This document shows positions 60,311 through 64,000 of a stretch of DNA of 64,000 bases, in pieces; position 1 is the first letter of the stretch; every line of letters begins with the position of its first letter. A program made the position numbers and the translations under genes. The notes under the pieces are model-generated. The model searched no databases. It saw only the letters and a program-made list of their open reading frames with translations, and was not told the origin of the DNA. Origin of the DNA: Eumeta japonica (taxonomy: Eukaryota; Arthropoda; Insecta; Lepidoptera; Psychidae); the NCBI GenBank assembly GCA_005406025.1, contig BGZK01000284.1:372001-436000 (forward strand). Direction: 5' to 3'.

Positions 60311-62260
60311 AATGCTTTGTGGCGCCACTTCGTGGACTTAGCGATCGGTTCGCTTTCCTTCGGCTATACCGTATATTTCCCAGTTTTTCGTGTAAAAATT
60401 AAGCTGAGCGAAAACCTTTTAGCATTACATTTTATTGTGACATTGCAAACAAAGCTATTGAATATTTGATACACAGCAAATTCCTATCCTTGTAAACCTG
60501 ATGTATATTTTTTTTTAATGTATTAACGGCACTCTTCAACGTTTTCCTACATTTAATGAAAATATTCTTGGAGATCATCAGCAAAGGACGAAAATTTTTT
60601 CAGTCGTTTCGGAAGATAAAACGTAACAAATAAGAAAACTGAAAAAAATGTTTGTTAATTCCGTTGAACTTTTAATCTTGTAACCGAATTAAATACCCTT
60701 ATTTCCTCGTATTTTTCAGCTATACCCAACCACGTTACCTGGTTCATCGTATTTATAACGGCTACACAACCTCGGAGTGATCGTTTGAATTAAAAAGAGA
60801 CATAAGTACTTAGACTTAAAGACAACGAACTGAACTGAACTAAAAATTCGGATAATTTATTCCGCCATGATGCTTCAGCCACAATCTCTGAAAATTCTCT
60901 TATAAGCCTGGATTTTTTTTGACTGTGAATGAAATGAAAGTGAAATCAAACCTTATCTTGGGACGTACGAAATAAAATGGTACGAATATGCACTCTACAC
61001 GTTCATCCATTAGAAATATAGGTGTAGTAATTAAAATAATGATATAGATGGATAAGCAATAAGATTGGATAATCTATACCACTCCTTAAGTAACTCCGCT
61101 GTTCTATCAATCAAATTTTCGTATCAACGATACGAATCATACATCGTATTATATTGACGAATTTCAAGTTTCCAAAATTTAAATTTAATTTCTTTCTGGT
61201 AGTAACCAAAAAAGTGGATACGAAACTTAAATTACATGCATCTCTTTCTTCCGATTGTCGCGCCTGTCCGTCGCTTCAAAAGCACAAAAGCGAAGGAACG
61301 ACAACTCGAGACTAATAAATCATTAGAGGCCGGAAATGAATGGCGGGGGGATACCACGAGGTGTCACCGCGACCACGGCCGTCGATTAGTAGCGAAATCA
61401 CATATTTTTATGATGAAAATACATACATATGTTTATATGTGTAGATAAATTCATATTGGATGTAATGAATCAAATTGATTTTTCGAACTGAAAATTAAAT
61501 CTGCCATAGGACACCGAAATTGTATACCAAGTGAAGAATCTCTGCTGTTTAATATTCGCTATATTGCTGAAATGAAGTTTTATCTTTCGTTAGCAATATT
61601 ATTTGTTGTTCTCGAGTTTAAAGGGTTTAACGAATTGACACTACCGATAATTTTATTCAGTCGTTTATATTTTGTTCATATCAAATAAATATAAAGTTAT
61701 GTACAGAAAATATAATAATTATGATTGATGAAAAAAACGAATTATTTTCCTAATTTGTGTCTTTGGATCACTAAAGAAAAAGCTTAAAATACGAAAATGA
61801 TTTTACCAAAACTTATTTTCACACGAAGTCCTAATGACCATTACTCTCAAAGACGAAAAATATATTTTTTAATTACTACACAGCTCCGTTATACGTTTGC
61901 CAGATGTGAAAAATTATGAAATGTCCTCGTGATTATTTCAGTGTTAATTAGAGCCGAAATTATTTTTTGCTCATTTTCCATCTGCTAAATCTCAATGCTA
62001 ATCTCATAACATCTCACTAACGCGAAATGACCCCAAGAAATACTGACATTTTCATCTGTTGAGCTTTCATACAACTATAATTTTTTGTTTCCCAACAAAA
62101 CAAACAACAAAAAACAAACTTTTGTTTCTTACAATGTATTGAATGTATTCAAAAATCTTTACATATAGTCGGACCTTGAATTAATTAAGACTATTTTCGA
62201 AACATCATTTTCACAGTATATAAAAGCTCGATTAATACACGATTTAAAAATTACTAGACA

Positions 62261-62264
<4 letters not shown>
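60311..62264. other. AT-rich noncoding stretch
   Basis: No coding signal. A small mixed patch at 61250-61390. Confidence 0.4.

Positions 62265-62333
<69 letters not shown>
62265..62333. repeat. (TA)n microsatellite, 69 bp
   Basis: Uninterrupted alternating TA. The 68-codon minus frame of Tyr-Ile repeats is its translation. Confidence 0.97.
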
Positions 62334-62336
<3 letters not shown>

Positions 62337-62348
62337 GTATATATAGAG

Positions 62349-62394
62349 CCTCCAATTGGAACCAAATATAAATATATTTTGTCTCAATTGGAGG
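62349..62394. repeat. imperfect hairpin beside the TA run
   Basis: cctccaattg (62349-62358) pairs exactly with caattggagg (62385-62394). Pairing continues inward with a few mismatches to a small aa loop. Confidence 0.75.
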
Positions 62395-63690
62395 GACTTA
62401 TAAAAAAAGAAAATTAGAAAAAAAAATCCTAGCGAACAGACTAAAAATCGAAATTGACAATTCTTTTTAATTCACGGGAATGCATCTAACACCACCCACG
62501 TGAATTCAATGCACTTCTTATTATTTCTAAGTTCAATAGATTTCATCATGTTAGCCCAGAGACGTATGTGATCGCGTCGATCACGCGGGGCCAACTGCCG
62601 GCCCCGGTGATTTCGTATTACGAGTCGGCCAACTTTTACGAGCTGTGCCTTGTATTTATCGCCCAGGACTCGCTCGCCCTCGCTCGACTGAACTGTCGCC
62701 ACGGGCGGATACGTCACACCTAAGTTCATTATACATATGCTGACGTAAGGAAATGTACAAAATAATATTAATGATGATGCTCATAAGTGTCCAAACATAA
62801 ATTTGTGTGTGCGTGCGTGTGTTACAGGTATGTATGAGGAGGTGGGGAGGGCGTCATTTGTCGCAACAGAGAATGTCAAAATGAATTAAGTTAGAATTAA
62901 AAAAAATCGACTGTCTAAAAAGTCACATTGAAAACGAGATGATGTAAAGAAAGATCCGATCAAATATGACAATTGTTCGCAGTCGGTGCCGTAAATGTTG
63001 CAAGTATTGGAATCATTAGGAAAATCTGATACGTCCAACTGCAAATATTTGTCAAATTTCGTTGGATAACTTTTTACATCGTTTTGTTTCCGTCTTTTTA
63101 ATTCAGTTTTACTCAGCGGGGTCTTTATTTTATTTTTTTATTTTATTTACCATTTTTTATTGCTTTTTCAAAAAAATTCTGGAATTGTTCTCTCGTCATC
63201 AGCGGTGTTAACGACGTGTCTCGTTGTAATAAATGTTACAAATTTCTTTTATCGATATTATATTGTTATAAAATATTGAATATGATGTAAATTCCAATTA
63301 TGTAATCCTTATACACATATAATTGCTGTAAAATTGTTTAGAAAATATCATCTTGAGTTTAAAAAACCTATTCTATGATGTATCAATTCATAGGGCATGA
63401 GTTTTTTTTCGTCTATGTCGCCATTTTCTATATTACGGCCGTCATTCGGGTTTTATAAAAAAGAAACCTCAAAAAATCAAAATTGCATACGTTTTCATTG
63501 CACTTATCCTAAAGTGAATCGTCATTGTAAACGCTTTTATTTATTAAGCTACTGGCGGTCTGGACTATTGTCACCATTGCTCTACAAACAGTCTATAACT
63601 GCGAAATAACACGAACTCTCTGTCATATTACTAAATCTCAAAAATTACTAAAGCTAGAGACATGACGTTTGCTCAGATGATAATTTGCGC
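62395..63690. other. noncoding stretch with a mildly CpG-rich part
   Basis: 62560-62720 is CpG-rich. An 85-codon minus frame (62472-62729) there has no recognisable domain. The rest is AT-rich. Confidence 0.35.
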
Positions 63691-63729
63691 AATTTTTCTT
63701 AATAGGACCCTATCCTATTAAGAAAAATT
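63691..63729. repeat. perfect hairpin, 17-bp arms, 5-nt loop
   Basis: aatttttcttaatagga (63691-63707) is exactly complementary to 63713-63729, with loop cccta. Confidence 0.95.
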
Positions 63730-63764
63730 TTTGGAAAATTAGTATTTAAAGGGAATAACAAAGA

Positions 63765-63960
63765 GATTGAATTTTGTATGAAACTTTTTTATTGAGCGGA
63801 GTACGAGAGTGAAGTGAGATATGAGCATTGTTTATAAAAAATAGTGACACACATCTTTCACAATTTCGTAAAATTATACTGGAAAGAGAAGAAAGTGGGA
63901 TTGAGCTTTGTATGAAACTTTTTCATGGAATGGAATACGACTGTGAAATTTGATATAACC
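63765..63960 (+). repeat. dispersed repeat with 134-bp internal duplication
   Basis: gattgaattttgtatgaaac (63765) and gattgagctttgtatgaaac (63899) are followed by similar tttttnatgg/gagtacga text. The same tatgaaattttttta phrase occurs in 31880-31905, so this is the same family. It runs to the window edge. Confidence 0.65.
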
Positions 63961-64000
63961 ATATAGTTGCTAATGGATATAAACGAGGGAGCGGAAGCGG

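Noticed and set aside
62159..62365. 68-codon minus-strand frame
   Set aside because: Mostly a Tyr-Ile run from the TA microsatellite.
62472..62729. 85-codon minus-strand frame
   Set aside because: It looks more protein-like than most, but I could match it to nothing and it coincides with a CpG-rich patch; left as noncoding.

Overview
The window reads as gene-poor nuclear DNA of an insect, most likely a moth or butterfly (Lepidoptera). It is AT-rich with scattered CpG-rich patches. I found no intact host protein-coding gene, no rRNA gene and no convincing functional tRNA gene. The lepidopteran call rests on repeat types I associate with that order: a tRNA-derived SINE with an RTE-like tail at 7758-8017, RTE and CR1-like LINE remnants, a dispersed repeat with agggttccatac-type ends, LINE tails ending in gattt repeats, and a mariner relic. 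I could not run a search, so species and repeat family names are from memory of such families.

Layout. 1-7.7 kb is noncoding, with a degenerate hexamer repeat, a 28-bp-arm hairpin and CpG-rich patches. 7.7-10.2 kb holds the SINE, a candidate inverted-repeat element (8530-9241), an RTE reverse transcriptase scrap and a minisatellite. 10.2-13.7 kb is noncoding with two striking hairpin sites. 14.1-17.6 kb is a degraded CR1-like LINE on the minus strand, with an SGNH/esterase-like ORF1, an APE-type endonuclease and a reverse transcriptase. 17.6-35 kb is noncoding with small repeats, a second SINE-like element, a LINE C-terminal scrap, a candidate inverted-repeat element (27570-28729) and a 70-bp perfect palindrome. 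35.4-38.2 kb holds a dead mariner between two direct copies of one dispersed repeat. 38.7-64 kb is noncoding with dispersed repeats, LINE tails, tandem repeats and several CpG-rich patches.

The best candidate for something undescribed is a recurring hairpin architecture, not a gene. At three unrelated places (12728-12810, 16033-16095, 38735-38808) two perfect hairpins lie side by side and have the same 4-nt loop, giving the order X-L-X'-Y'-L-Y. Each site looks like an original X-L-Y in which L was duplicated and an inverted copy of both flanks was inserted. At the site inside the LINE, removing the insert restores the expected endonuclease reading INNI-stop-TNI. This suggests repair of breaks with 4-nt staggers, with fold-back synthesis from both ends. 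At least six further single perfect or near-perfect hairpins with short loops occur in the same 64 kb.

The CpG-rich patches are spaced every few kb and two share a 14-bp motif. They may be regulatory elements of a distant gene, but that is inference. No set of genes works together here; the coding remnants are all from transposable elements.
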